The position numbers and the translations under genes were made by a program. From assembly GCF_043555875.1 (NCBI RefSeq), contig NZ_JBIGHW010000011.1, forward strand, positions 62,001 to 126,000: a stretch of DNA of 64,000 bases, written 5' to 3'. The notes under the pieces were generated by a model. That model made no database searches and was not told the origin of the DNA. It saw only the letters and a list, made by a program, of their open reading frames with translations. Numbering within the stretch: the stretch's first letter is position 1; each line of letters starts with the position of its first letter. The DNA comes from Pelomonas margarita. GTDB taxonomy: Bacteria; Pseudomonadota; Gammaproteobacteria; Burkholderiales; Burkholderiaceae_C. Shown here piece after piece: positions 15,531 through 27,778 of this stretch.

Positions 15531-16592
15531 TCAGCTGAACAGCCGTCGCGCCGCCGGCGATCCCGCCGCCAGATCCCGCTCGGCCAGCGCCTCGTACAGC
15601 TTCTTCAGCTCCACGTCGATGGCCGCGAACGCATGCAGGCCCAGCACCTGGCCGCGGTCGTCGCAGACCTCGGCCTCCAGGTCGCGCGACAAGGCGCGCG
15701 CCGACTCCTGCCACAGCGCGAAGGGCTCGGCCTCGGCCGGCGTCTGCGGCACGTCCAGCGCCAAGGTCAGCTCGCGCAGCGACAGCGCCTCGGGGTCTTC
15801 CGCCAGTGCGGCCTGGGCGTCGAACTGCAGCGTCAGCACCGGCGGTGCGCCCTCTTCGGCGGCCGGCAGCACGAGGCGCCCGGGCAGCGCACCGGCCACG
15901 AAGCCGTGCCGCGCTGCGGACTGCTGCACGAAGCCCGGCGTCCATGCCGCCGCCTTGGCACGCAGCAGCAACGCCAGCTGGGCGTCGTGGCTGGCGGCGA
16001 ACTGGTCCAGCTCGCGGGCGCGGGACACGACGTCCAGCATGTCGGGGAACTGCACGTAGCCGCCGACACCATCGGCGAAGGCCTGCACCTTCTGCACGAA
16101 CTCCGAGTACTCGATTTCGGTCATCGCACCGCTGCGGTTGGCCATCTTCAAGCCGGCCTGGAACTCGCTGTAGCGCTGGCCCGGCGCCGGCAGCTCCCAG
16201 TCCCCGGTCTCGGCATTCAGGCCTTCAATCTGGAAGGGCTTGGTACCGGCGCGGCGGCTGCCCGGCTGGTGCTGCAGCGCCAGCTCGCCCGCCACCGGCT
16301 GCTCAACAGTGATGGTGGCAATGGCGTCGATCAGCGCATCGATGCGGGCTGACGGCTTGCGCTGCGGCCGGGCGACGGCGGTCAGCGTGGGGTCCAGCGC
16401 CTCCAGTCCCTCCAGCGGGGTGGCGGCTTCGGCCGGCAGCGCCTGGGCCGGCAGGTCGAAGCTGGGCTCCTCCTGCAGCGGCTGCGCCCGCTTGGGCCCG
16501 GCCTTGCGCGCGGCCCAGGCGCCATGCGCCACGACACCCACCAGCACAACCCCGCCGGCGATGGCAAGGAGTTCAGTCAAGGTCAGACTCAT
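15531..16592 (-). CDS. zipA: Cell division protein ZipA
   Basis: ZipA tethers FtsZ to the inner membrane at mid-cell. The 353-residue protein has an N-terminal membrane helix (LTELLAIAGGVVLVGVVAHGA), a charged and Pro/Ala-rich linker, and a C-terminal FtsZ-binding domain (residues about 210-345) that includes the family pattern near GLKMANRSGAMTEIEYSEF. It begins 40 bases after smc, and smc-zipA is the usual betaproteobacterial order. Normally ligA follows directly; here ligA is about 8.5 kb further on. Confidence 0.9.
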   Translation of the reverse strand: MSLTLTELLAIAGGVVLVGVVAHGAWAARKAGPKRAQPLQEEPSFDLPAQALPAEAATPLEGLEALDPTLTAVARPQRKPSARIDALIDAIATITVEQPVAGELALQHQPGSRRAGTKPFQIEGLNAETGDWELPAPGQRYSEFQAGLKMANRSGAMTEIEYSEFVQKVQAFADGVGGYVQFPDMLDVVSRARELDQFAASHDAQLALLLRAKAAAWTPGFVQQSAARHGFVAGALPGRLVLPAAEEGAPPVLTLQFDAQAALAEDPEALSLRELTLALDVPQTPAEAEPFALWQESARALSRDLEAEVCDDRGQVLGLHAFAAIDVELKKLYEALAERDLAAGSPAARRLFS

Positions 16593-16632
16593 TCACTCAT
16601 CCGTTCTGCATTCAAGTCGGCCCTGTCGGGCC

Positions 16633-20145
<3,513 letters not shown>

Positions 20146-20182
20146 GTAGCTCGGACGTAAGCCCTTGATTTGGCTAAAGAAA

Positions 20183-20201
20183 AGCGCCCCTCAGGGGCGC
20201 T
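20183..20201 (-). terminator. Hairpin with leftward T-run upstream of smc
   Basis: AGCGCCCC-TCA-GGGGCGCT is a perfect 8-base stem. Reading leftward it is followed by TTTTCTTT, the form of an intrinsic terminator. It sits between the divergent smc (start 20145) and queF (start 20253), so it would stop leftward transcription coming from inside queF before it enters smc. Confidence 0.6.
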
Positions 20202-20252
20202 CCGACGGGGCTGGATGATAGCATTCGCCCCCTCTCAGAACGCCTCACTGCC

Positions 20253-20750
20253 ATGGCCACCAAGAAGTCCGCCGCTGCCGCCCCCGCTAAGAAGAACGCC
20301 AAGCCCAAGATGCGCGAGGTGCCCCCGAATCCGCCGAGCAAGCCCAGCAAGGACATTCTGGTCTTCCCGAACCCCAACCCGGAGCGCGATTTCGTCATCC
20401 AGTTTCAGGTGCCCGAGTTCACCTGCCACTGCCCGCTGACCGGCCAGCCCGACTTCGCGCACTTCACGATCGACATGATCGCGGATGAGCTCTGCGTGGA
20501 GCTCAAGAGCCTGAAGATGTACTTCTGGAGCTACCGCAACGAGGGCTCGTTCCACGAAAAGGTGACCAACAAGATCCTGGACGACATCGTCAAGGTCACC
20601 GACCCGCGTTTCATTCGCATCACGGCCAAGTGGTACGTGCGCGGCGGCATCTATACCAACATCGTCGCCGAGCACCGCAAGGCCGGCTGGACGCCCGCGC
20701 CGCGTGTGGACCTCCCTGCCCACGGTTTTGAATCGGGAATGCTGGGCTGA
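20253..20750 (+). CDS. queF: NADPH-dependent preQ0 reductase QueF
   Basis: QueF reduces 7-cyano-7-deazaguanine (preQ0) to preQ1 in queuosine synthesis for tRNA. The 165-residue protein has a basic Ala/Lys/Pro tail followed by the single-domain (type I) QueF fold: catalytic Cys in FTCHCPLTGQPDF, the family motif ELKSLKMYFWSYRNEG and the EKVTNKILDD helix. Its TGA overlaps the dapC ATG (TGATG), suggesting translational coupling. It is the first gene of a rightward operon reaching the ABC-F gene. Confidence 0.95.
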   Translation: MATKKSAAAAPAKKNAKPKMREVPPNPPSKPSKDILVFPNPNPERDFVIQFQVPEFTCHCPLTGQPDFAHFTIDMIADELCVELKSLKMYFWSYRNEGSFHEKVTNKILDDIVKVTDPRFIRITAKWYVRGGIYTNIVAEHRKAGWTPAPRVDLPAHGFESGMLG

Positions 20751-21943
20751 TGAATCCGTTGCTCGACAGGCTGAATCCCTATCCGTTTGAACGCCTGCGC
20801 GAGCTGACGGCAGGCATCACGCCCAACCCGGACCTCACCCCCATCTCGCTGGGCATCGGCGAGCCCCGCCATGCTGCGCCGGCGCTGATCGCGGAGGCCA
20901 TCGCCGGCTCGATGAAGAGCCTGGCCGCCTACCCAGCCACCGCCGGCACGCCGGCGCTGCGTGAGGCCATTGCCGGCTGGATCGCTCGCCGCTACGGCCT
21001 GACGCTGGATCCGTTGACGCAGGTGCTGCCCGTCAACGGCTCGCGCGAGGCGCTGTTCGCCATCGCGCAGACGATGGTGGACGGCAGTCGCGCCGGCGCC
21101 ACGGTCGTGTGCCCCAACCCCTTCTATCAAATCTACGAAGGCGCGGCGCTGCTGGCCGGCGCCGACGTGGCCTTCGCCAACGCCGACCCGGCACGCAACT
21201 TCGCCGTGGACTGGTCGCAGATCGATGACGCCACCTGGGCGAAGACGCAGCTGCTCTACGTCTGCTCGCCCGGCAACCCCAGCGGCGCCGTGATGCCGCT
21301 GAGCGAGTGGCAGGCGCTGTTCGCACTGAGCGACCGCCACGGCTTCGTCATCGCGTCGGACGAGTGCTACTCGGAGATCTACTTCCGTGACGAGGCGCCG
21401 CTGGGCGGCCTGGAAGCTGCGGCCAAGCTGGGCCGCAGCGACTTTAAGAACCTCATTGCGTTCACGTCGCTGTCCAAGCGCTCCAATGTGCCGGGGCTGC
21501 GCTCCGGCTTCGTCGCGGGCGACGCCGCATTGCTGAAGAAATTCCTGCTCTACCGCACCTACCACGGCAGCGCCATGAGCCCCATCGTGCAGGCCGCCAG
21601 CATCGCGGCGTGGGGCGACGAGGCCCATGTCGTCGAGAACCGCGCTCGCTACCGCGAGAAGTTCGCTGCCGTCACGCCGCTGCTGGCCGACGTGCTGGAC
21701 GTGGCGCTGCCTGACGCAGGCTTCTACCTGTGGGCAGGCGTGCCCGGCGGCGACGACGTCGCCTTCGCCCAGGGCCTGCTCGCTCAATACAATCTCGTGG
21801 TGCTTCCGGGCAGCCTGCTGGCCCGCCAAGCCCACGGCAACAACCCTGGCGCCGGGCGCATCCGCCTGGCCCTGGTGGCCGACGAGGCCGAATGCCTCGA
21901 AGCCGCCCGCCGCATCGTCTCCTTCACGAAATCCCGCCCATGA
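20750..21943 (+). CDS. dapC: Succinyldiaminopimelate aminotransferase
   Basis: DapC is a PLP enzyme that makes N-succinyl-LL-2,6-diaminopimelate in the succinylase pathway to lysine and peptidoglycan diaminopimelate. The 397-residue fold-type I aminotransferase has NPFYQIYEGAA, CSPGNPSGAVMP and the PLP lysine Lys243 in SLSKRSNVPGLRSGF. It overlaps queF at its start and dapD at its end (ATGA), so the genes are co-translated. The neighbouring dapD supplies the step just before it. Confidence 0.94.
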   Translation: MNPLLDRLNPYPFERLRELTAGITPNPDLTPISLGIGEPRHAAPALIAEAIAGSMKSLAAYPATAGTPALREAIAGWIARRYGLTLDPLTQVLPVNGSREALFAIAQTMVDGSRAGATVVCPNPFYQIYEGAALLAGADVAFANADPARNFAVDWSQIDDATWAKTQLLYVCSPGNPSGAVMPLSEWQALFALSDRHGFVIASDECYSEIYFRDEAPLGGLEAAAKLGRSDFKNLIAFTSLSKRSNVPGLRSGFVAGDAALLKKFLLYRTYHGSAMSPIVQAASIAAWGDEAHVVENRARYREKFAAVTPLLADVLDVALPDAGFYLWAGVPGGDDVAFAQGLLAQYNLVVLPGSLLARQAHGNNPGAGRIRLALVADEAECLEAARRIVSFTKSRP

Positions 21944-22764
21944 ACACCGCCGAACTCCAAAGCACGATCGACCTCGCCTGGGACAACCGCACGTCGCTCG
22001 ACCCCGTCAACGCACCGGAAGTGCGCCAGGCCGTCGACCACGTCATCGCCGAGCTGGACGCCGGCCGCCTGCGCGTGGCCACCCGTGAAGGCGTGGGCCA
22101 GTGGGCCGTGCACCAGTGGGTCAAGAAGGCCGTACTGCTGTCGTTCCGCCTGAACGACAACCGCATCATGGGCGACAAGGACCTGACCTTCTTCGACAAG
22201 GTGCCCACCAAGTTCGCCGGCATGAGCGAAGCCGAGCTGCGCGCCACAGGCGTGCGCGTGGTGCCGCCAGCCGTCGCCCGTCGCGGCAGCTACCAGGCCA
22301 AGAACGTCATCCTGATGCCCAGCTACGTGAACATCGGCGCCTACGTCGACGAAGGCACGATGGTGGACACGTGGGCCACCGTCGGTTCCTGCGCGCAGAT
22401 CGGCAAAAACGTGCACCTGTCGGGCGGCGTGGGTATCGGCGGCGTGCTGGAGCCGCTGCAGGCCAACCCGACCATCATCGAGGACAACTGCTTCATCGGC
22501 GCCCGCTCCGAGGTCGTCGAAGGCGTCATCGTCGAGGAGAACTCGGTCATCTCCATGGGCGTCTACATCGGCCAGAGCACGCCGATCTACGACCGCGCCA
22601 CGGGCGAGGTGAGCTACGGCCGCATCCCGGCCGGGTCCGTCGTCATCTCGGGCTCGCTGCCCAAGGATGACGGCCGCTACAGCCTGTACGCCGCCATCAT
22701 CGTGAAGCGCGTGGACGCGCAGACCCGCTCGAAGACGAGCATTAACGAACTGCTGCGCGCCTGA
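21940..22764 (+). CDS. dapD: Tetrahydrodipicolinate N-succinyltransferase
   Basis: DapD transfers succinyl from succinyl-CoA to tetrahydrodipicolinate, the committed succinylase step. The 274-residue protein has the helical N-terminal domain and the left-handed beta-helix of hexapeptide repeats (MPSYVNIGAYVDEGTMVDTW, GVGIGGVLEP, IIEDNCFIGARSEVVEG). It starts at the ATG overlapping the dapC stop. Length and motifs are standard. Confidence 0.97.
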   Translation: MNTAELQSTIDLAWDNRTSLDPVNAPEVRQAVDHVIAELDAGRLRVATREGVGQWAVHQWVKKAVLLSFRLNDNRIMGDKDLTFFDKVPTKFAGMSEAELRATGVRVVPPAVARRGSYQAKNVILMPSYVNIGAYVDEGTMVDTWATVGSCAQIGKNVHLSGGVGIGGVLEPLQANPTIIEDNCFIGARSEVVEGVIVEENSVISMGVYIGQSTPIYDRATGEVSYGRIPAGSVVISGSLPKDDGRYSLYAAIIVKRVDAQTRSKTSINELLRA

Positions 22765-22766
22765 GC

Positions 22767-23930
22767 ATGGCCACCAGCGGCAACATGGAGCGCATCCTGC
22801 GGCTGATGGCCGACAAGGGTGCGTCGGACTGCTACCTGTCAGCCAACATGCCGGTGCTGATCCGCATCAACGGTCAGACGGTGCAGCTGTCCGATCAGCT
22901 CCTGACGCCGCCGCAACCACGCCAGCTGATCGCGGAGGTCGTCGACCCCGCCAGCCTGTCCGAGCTGGACGCGTCGGGCGAGCTGAACATGGCCGTGTCG
23001 GTCAGCGGCGTGGGCAGCTTCCGCCTGTCGGGCTTCCGCCAGCGGGGCTCGATTGCGGGCGTGTTCCGGCACATCCCGCACGACATCCCGACGATGGACA
23101 GCCTGGGCCTGCCGCCCATCCTCGGCGGCATGGTCAAGGAAAAGCGCGGCCTGATCCTGATGGTGGGCGCCACCGGCACAGGCAAGAGCACGACGCTGGC
23201 CTCCATGCTGGAGCTGCGCAACCAGACCATGAGCGGGCACATCCTCACCATCGAGGACCCGATCGAATACCTGTTCAGCAACAAGCGCTCGGTGGTCAAC
23301 CAGCGCGAGATCGGCCGCGACACCGCGTCGCTACAGATCGCGCTGAAGAACGCCCTGCGCCAGGCGCCGGACTGCATCCTCATCGGCGAGATCCGCGACC
23401 GCGAGACCATGACGGCCGCGATCAGCTACTCGCTGTCGGGTCACCTCGTGCTGGCCACGCTGCATGGCAACAACACCTACCACGCGCTGAACCGCATCCT
23501 GTCCTTCTACACGCCGGAGTCCCGACCGGCGCTGCTGAACGACCTGGCGGCGGGCCTGAAGGCCATCGTGTCGCAGCGCCTCGTTCGCGCCACGGCCGGC
23601 GGCCGCGTGCCGGTGCTGGAGATCCTGCTGAACTCCAAGCTGGTGTCAGAGCTCATCGAGCAGGGAGACTTCGCCGGCGTGAAGGAGGCGATGGAAAAAT
23701 CCATCGCCGAGGGCTCGCAGACCTACGAAGAGCACTTCGCCAAGCTCATCACCGACGGTGTCATCACCCGCGAGGAAGGCCTGGCATTCGCCGACTCGCC
23801 CACCAACCTGCTGTGGCGGCTGCAGAACGAGGCACCCGGCGCACGCCTCGCGACCGCCCCGCGCAAGGAAGAGAAGGCTGGCGACGAAGCCAGCTTCACC
23901 GAAATTACCCTGGACGTCCGCGGCACTTGA
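22767..23930 (+). CDS. pilU: PilT/PilU-family type IV pilus retraction ATPase
   Basis: The 387-residue hexameric ATPase would depolymerise type IV pili for twitching. It has the N-terminal PAS-like domain, Walker A GATGTGKST near residue 135, Asp box and Walker B (ILIGEIRDRETM), and the His box (HLVLATLHGNN). The long C-terminal tail and sequence fit PilU better than PilT. It begins two bases after dapD and overlaps prmB, so it sits in a biosynthetic operon rather than a pilus cluster, a placement common in this order. PilU versus a PilT paralogue is not fully settled. Confidence 0.87.
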   Translation: MATSGNMERILRLMADKGASDCYLSANMPVLIRINGQTVQLSDQLLTPPQPRQLIAEVVDPASLSELDASGELNMAVSVSGVGSFRLSGFRQRGSIAGVFRHIPHDIPTMDSLGLPPILGGMVKEKRGLILMVGATGTGKSTTLASMLELRNQTMSGHILTIEDPIEYLFSNKRSVVNQREIGRDTASLQIALKNALRQAPDCILIGEIRDRETMTAAISYSLSGHLVLATLHGNNTYHALNRILSFYTPESRPALLNDLAAGLKAIVSQRLVRATAGGRVPVLEILLNSKLVSELIEQGDFAGVKEAMEKSIAEGSQTYEEHFAKLITDGVITREEGLAFADSPTNLLWRLQNEAPGARLATAPRKEEKAGDEASFTEITLDVRGT

Positions 23931-24787
23931 AACTCATCGACTGCATCGACACCCAAGCCGCCCGCCTCGCCCAGGCGGGCTTGTTTTTTGGCCATGGCAC
24001 GACGAACGCCTTCGACGAGGCCGCGTGGCTGGCCTTGTGGCGCCTGGGCCTACCACTGGACGCCCTGGACGAGCATGAGGAACGCGAGCTGACCGGCGCC
24101 GAGTCGGCCGCCATCACCGCCCTCGTCGACGAGCGCATCAGCACACGCAAGCCCGCCGCCTACCTGACCGGCGAGGCCTGGCTGCAGGGCGTGCCGTTCA
24201 CCATCGACGAGCGCGCCATCGTGCCACGCAGCTTCATTGCCGAGCTGATCGCCGACGCCAGCATCGACCCCTGGCTGAACCCGGCCAGCCGCCGCGTGCT
24301 GGACCTGTGCACCGGCAACGGCAGCTTGGCCGTGCTGGCAGCGATGGCATGGCCCGATGTGGCGGTGGATGCACTGGATCTCAGCGTCGACGCGCTGGCC
24401 GTGGCGACACTGAATGTCGAACGCCATGACCTGACGTCGCGCATCCGCCTGCTGCAGGGCGACGGCCTGGCCGGCGCTGAAGGCCCCTACGACTTGATCC
24501 TCTGCAACCCGCCATACGTGAACAGCGCCAGCATGGCCGCGCTGCCCGCCGAGTACCTGGCCGAGCCCGAGCTGGCGCTGGCCGGCGGCCGGGACGGCAT
24601 GGACTTCATCCGAGAGCTGCTGCGCGCAGCGCCCGCCGCGCTGAACGACGACGGCGTGTTGGTGCTGGAGATCGGCAACGAGCGCCAACACTTTGAAGCC
24701 GCCTTCCCGACGCTGGAAGTCGTGTGGATGGACACCTCCTCCGGCGCCGACCAGGTGCTGCTGGTGACGAAAGAAAACCTGCTGTGA
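23927..24787 (+). CDS. prmB: Ribosomal protein L3 N5-glutamine methyltransferase
   Basis: PrmB methylates a glutamine of ribosomal protein L3. The 286-residue SAM enzyme has an N-terminal helical domain (GLFFGHGTTNAFDEAAWLAL), the SAM loop VLDLCTGNGSLAVLAA and the catalytic NPPYV beginning at Asn194. I place the start at TTG 23927, which overlaps the pilU stop (TTGA) and gives the standard N-terminus KLIDCIDTQAARLAQAG; longer in-frame starts would lie deep within pilU. Its stop overlaps the GTG of the ABC-F gene. Confidence 0.9.
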   Translation: MKLIDCIDTQAARLAQAGLFFGHGTTNAFDEAAWLALWRLGLPLDALDEHEERELTGAESAAITALVDERISTRKPAAYLTGEAWLQGVPFTIDERAIVPRSFIAELIADASIDPWLNPASRRVLDLCTGNGSLAVLAAMAWPDVAVDALDLSVDALAVATLNVERHDLTSRIRLLQGDGLAGAEGPYDLILCNPPYVNSASMAALPAEYLAEPELALAGGRDGMDFIRELLRAAPAALNDDGVLVLEIGNERQHFEAAFPTLEVVWMDTSSGADQVLLVTKENLL

Positions 24788-26736
24788 TCACTCTCCGCGA
24801 CATCACCCTGCGCCGTGGCGTCAAGGTCGTCCTCGACAACGCCTCAGCCACGCTGCAACCGGGCGAGAAGATCGGCCTCGTCGGCCGCAACGGGGCCGGC
24901 AAGTCCAGCCTGTTCGCGCTGCTGACCAACCGCCTGGGCAACGACCGCGGCGAGGTGGAAGTGCCCAAGCACTGGCGCCGCTCCGAAGTGGCCCAGAACA
25001 TGCCCGAGACGGAAGACGGCGCGACCGACTACGTGCTGCAGGGCGACCTGACCCTGGTGGCTGCCCGTGTGGCGCTGGCCGAGGCCGAAGCCGCCGAGGA
25101 CGGCCATGCGATGGCTGACGCGCATGCCGCGCTGGCCGACGCTGGCGCCTTCGACGCCCGGGCGCGCGCGCAGGCGCTGCTGATGGGCCTGGGCTTCAAG
25201 ACCGAGCAGCTCGACGCGCCCGTCAACAGCTTCTCCGGCGGCTGGCGCATGCGCCTGCAGCTGGCCCGCGCGCTGATGTGCCCGGCCGAGCTGATGCTGC
25301 TGGACGAGCCGACCAACCACCTGGACCTGGACGCGCTGGTCTGGCTGGAAGCCTGGCTGCAACGATACGACGGCACGCTGATCATCATCAGCCACGACCG
25401 CGAGTTCCTCGACGCGATCACCAAGGTCACGCTGCATCTGGACGAAGGCAAGCTGGTGCGCTACGGCGGCAACTACACCAGCTTTGAGACTCAGCGCGCC
25501 GAACGCATGGTGCTGCAGCAGGCGGCATACGCCAAGCAGCAGGACCGCGTGGCCCACCTGCAAAAGTTCATCGACCGCTTCAAGGCCAAGGCCAGCAAGG
25601 CCAAGCAGGCGCAGAGCCGCGTGAAGGCGCTGGAGCGCATGGAGAAGCTGGCACCGGTGCTGGCGTCTGCCGACTTCAATTTCGAGTTCCGCGAGCCGCT
25701 GAACCTGCCCAACCCGATGCTGATGTTCGATGAACTCAGCGCTGGCTACCGTACCGACGAGGGCGACAAGATCATTGTGCGCGGCGTGGACCGCTCCGTG
25801 CTGGCCGGCCAGCGCATCGGCATCCTCGGCGCCAACGGCCAGGGCAAGTCCACTCTGGTCAAGACCATTGCCCGCGCACAGGCCCCCATGGGCGGCAAGC
25901 TGACCGAGGGCAAGGGCCTGTCCATAGGCTACTTTGCCCAGCAGGAGCTGGACGTGCTGCGGCTGGACGAAGGCCCGCTGGAGCACATGGTGCGGCTGGC
26001 CCGCGAGGTCGGCCCGCAGGGCCGAGAGCAGGAGCTGCGCGACTTCCTCGGTCAGTTCCGCTTCACCGGCGACATGGTCAACCAGCAGGTTGGCAGTCTG
26101 TCGGGCGGTGAGAAGGCGCGGCTTGTTCTGGCGATGCTGGTGTGGCAACGGCCAAATTTGCTGCTGCTGGACGAGCCGACCAACCACCTGGACCTGAACA
26201 CCCGCGAGGCGCTGTCGATGGCGCTGAACGAGTTCGAGGGCACGGTCATGCTGGTCAGCCACGACCGGGCGCTGCTGCGCGAGGTCTGCGACGAGTTCTG
26301 GCTGGTCGCCGATGGCGCGGTCAAGCCCTTCGACGGCGATCTGGACGACTACCAGCGCTGGCTGCTGGAGCAGAGCAAGGAGGCCGCCCGCGCCGCCAAG
26401 AAGCAGGCGTCTGCCCCGGCACCCAAGCCCAAGGCTGCCGCAGCAGCCCCCTCACCTGCACCGGCCGCACCCGTGGACCGCAAGGCCTCGGGCCAGGCAC
26501 GCGCCAAGCTGGCCGAGCAGACGCGCCCACTGCGCAAGGAGATGGAAGCCATCGACAAGCGCATGCATGCGCTGGCGACCGAGCGCACGGAGATCGAAGC
26601 CCAGCTCGCCGAAGGCGCCGCCGCGTCGGCCATCGCCGAGATGGGCAAGCGCCTGAAGGCGATCGGCGACCAGCTCGAAGCCGACGAGATGCGCTGGCTA
26701 GAGCTGGGCGAGCAAATCGAGGCGCTGTCCGCCTGA
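24784..26736 (+). CDS. ABC-F family ATPase (YheS-like)
   Basis: The 650-residue soluble protein has two ABC ATPase domains and no membrane segment. ABC-F proteins bind the ribosome and influence translation. Walker A sites are GRNGAGKSS and GANGQGKST; signatures are NSFSGGWRMRLQLARAL and GSLSGGEKARLVLAML; the linker KAKASKAKQAQSRVKALERM and a C-terminal Ala/Pro-rich coiled coil complete it. The start is GTG at 24784 (ITLRDITLRRGVKVVLDNAS), overlapping the prmB stop; this matches the YheS N-terminus. It ends the queF operon. Confidence 0.92.
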   Translation: MITLRDITLRRGVKVVLDNASATLQPGEKIGLVGRNGAGKSSLFALLTNRLGNDRGEVEVPKHWRRSEVAQNMPETEDGATDYVLQGDLTLVAARVALAEAEAAEDGHAMADAHAALADAGAFDARARAQALLMGLGFKTEQLDAPVNSFSGGWRMRLQLARALMCPAELMLLDEPTNHLDLDALVWLEAWLQRYDGTLIIISHDREFLDAITKVTLHLDEGKLVRYGGNYTSFETQRAERMVLQQAAYAKQQDRVAHLQKFIDRFKAKASKAKQAQSRVKALERMEKLAPVLASADFNFEFREPLNLPNPMLMFDELSAGYRTDEGDKIIVRGVDRSVLAGQRIGILGANGQGKSTLVKTIARAQAPMGGKLTEGKGLSIGYFAQQELDVLRLDEGPLEHMVRLAREVGPQGREQELRDFLGQFRFTGDMVNQQVGSLSGGEKARLVLAMLVWQRPNLLLLDEPTNHLDLNTREALSMALNEFEGTVMLVSHDRALLREVCDEFWLVADGAVKPFDGDLDDYQRWLLEQSKEAARAAKKQASAPAPKPKAAAAAPSPAPAAPVDRKASGQARAKLAEQTRPLRKEMEAIDKRMHALATERTEIEAQLAEGAAASAIAEMGKRLKAIGDQLEADEMRWLELGEQIEALSA

Positions 26737-26743
26737 CGGCGGA

Positions 26744-27103
26744 TCAGGCTGCCAGCGCGGCCGCCAGCGTCAACGCGCCTGGCAGCGCCTGCACGAACAG
26801 GATCTTGCGCGACGCGGTGGCTGCGCCGAACACGCCAGCCACCACCACGCAGCCTGCGAAGAAGATCATCCACGGCCGGCCGACCACCACTCCCTGCATC
26901 ACGCCCCAGGCCAGGCCCGCCGCCAGGAAGCCGTTGTACAGCCCCTGATTGGCTGCCAGCGCCTTGCTCTGCTCGGCGAAGTCCGCCTTCAGCCCAAAGG
27001 CCTTGCGCCCCAGCGGCTTGGTCCAGAAGAACATCTCCAGCACCAGGATGTAGACGTGTAGCAACGCGAGCAGCGTTGCGAGCACCAAAGCCAGGGTCTG
27101 CAT
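26744..27103 (-). CDS. DUF1304 family small membrane protein
   Basis: The 119-residue protein has four predicted membrane helices (LALVLATLLALLHVYILVLE; LYNGFLAAGLAWGVMQGVVV; PWMIFFAGCVVVAGVFGAA; a C-terminal Ala/Leu-rich helix). It matches the DUF1304 pattern around LHVYILVLEMFFWTKPLGRK; biochemical function is unknown. It is convergent with the ABC-F gene (7 bases apart) and divergent from ohrR, with the OhrR-type operator 87 bases upstream of its start, so regulation by OhrR is possible. Confidence 0.85.
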   Translation of the reverse strand: MQTLALVLATLLALLHVYILVLEMFFWTKPLGRKAFGLKADFAEQSKALAANQGLYNGFLAAGLAWGVMQGVVVGRPWMIFFAGCVVVAGVFGAATASRKILFVQALPGALTLAAALAA

Positions 27104-27130
27104 GGCCTCTCCTCTTGAAGTTGAAAGATA

Positions 27131-27154
27131 CGCATGCTCTCAGAACGGCATGCG
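27131..27154. promoter_or_regulatory. Inverted repeat in the DUF1304/ohrR divergent region
   Basis: CGCATGC (27131-27137) and GCATGCG (27148-27154) form a perfect 7-base dyad with a 10-base spacer, immediately upstream of DUF1304. It could be a leader hairpin or a second operator. Confidence 0.35.
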
Positions 27155-27189
27155 CAGGGCTGTCACACAAAAGACCATTTCAATAGTGT

Positions 27190-27202
27190 GCAATTTAATT
27201 GC
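27190..27202. promoter_or_regulatory. ohrR: OhrR operator
   Basis: GCAATT-T-AATTGC is a perfect dyad 17 bases upstream of the ohrR ATG. Known OhrR operators have the core CAATT-AATTG, so this is a strong candidate for autoregulation. A TTTAAT that could serve as the ohrR -10 lies inside it. Confidence 0.75.
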
Positions 27203-27219
27203 CATCTACATTCTCGTCC

Positions 27220-27714
27220 ATGCCACGCCTCAAGGTCAGCGCCGCCAACGTCAAGCCCACGCCCGATGCCCGGGAGCAGTGGCTGCTGCTGGACCGGCAG
27301 CTCTGCTTCGCGCTCTACAGCAGCTCGCTGGCCATGACCAAGCTCTACAAGCCGCTGCTGGCCCCACTGGGCCTGACCTACCCGCAATACCTCGTGATGC
27401 TGGTGTTGTGGGAGACCGACGGCCTGGCCGTCGGCCAACTGGGCCAGCGGCTGTCGCTGGACTCCGGCACGCTCACCCCGCTGCTCAAGCGGCTGGAGCT
27501 GCTGGGCCACATCGAACGCCGACGCGCGCAAGACGATGAGCGCCGCGTAGACATCTTGCTGACGTCATCAGGCCGCAAGCTCCGCAGGCAGGCACTGGAC
27601 ATCCCCGGCCAGTTAGCCTGCGCAAGCGCCTGCGAACTCAACGAGCTCGCCTCGCTGACCACCCGGTTGCACGAACTGCGAGGCCAGTTGACGGCGGCCA
27701 TTGCTGCCGGTTGA
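27220..27714 (+). CDS. ohrR: Organic-hydroperoxide-sensing MarR-family repressor OhrR
   Basis: The 164-residue winged helix-turn-helix repressor has the OhrR signature LLDRQLCFALYSSS, with the reactive Cys that is oxidised by organic peroxides, followed by YPQYLVMLVLWE and the DNA-binding segment SGTLTPLLKRLE. The ATG at 27220 (MPRLKVS) is preferred; a TTG at 27199 would overlap the operator. The gene is followed 64 bases later by ohr, its classic target. Confidence 0.93.
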   Translation: MPRLKVSAANVKPTPDAREQWLLLDRQLCFALYSSSLAMTKLYKPLLAPLGLTYPQYLVMLVLWETDGLAVGQLGQRLSLDSGTLTPLLKRLELLGHIERRRAQDDERRVDILLTSSGRKLRRQALDIPGQLACASACELNELASLTTRLHELRGQLTAAIAAG

Positions 27715-27778
27715 TTTCCCCCCCGCGACGTTTCCCCTGTTCCCGAGTCCCTTTCACCCCGACCCCAAGGAGCCCACT

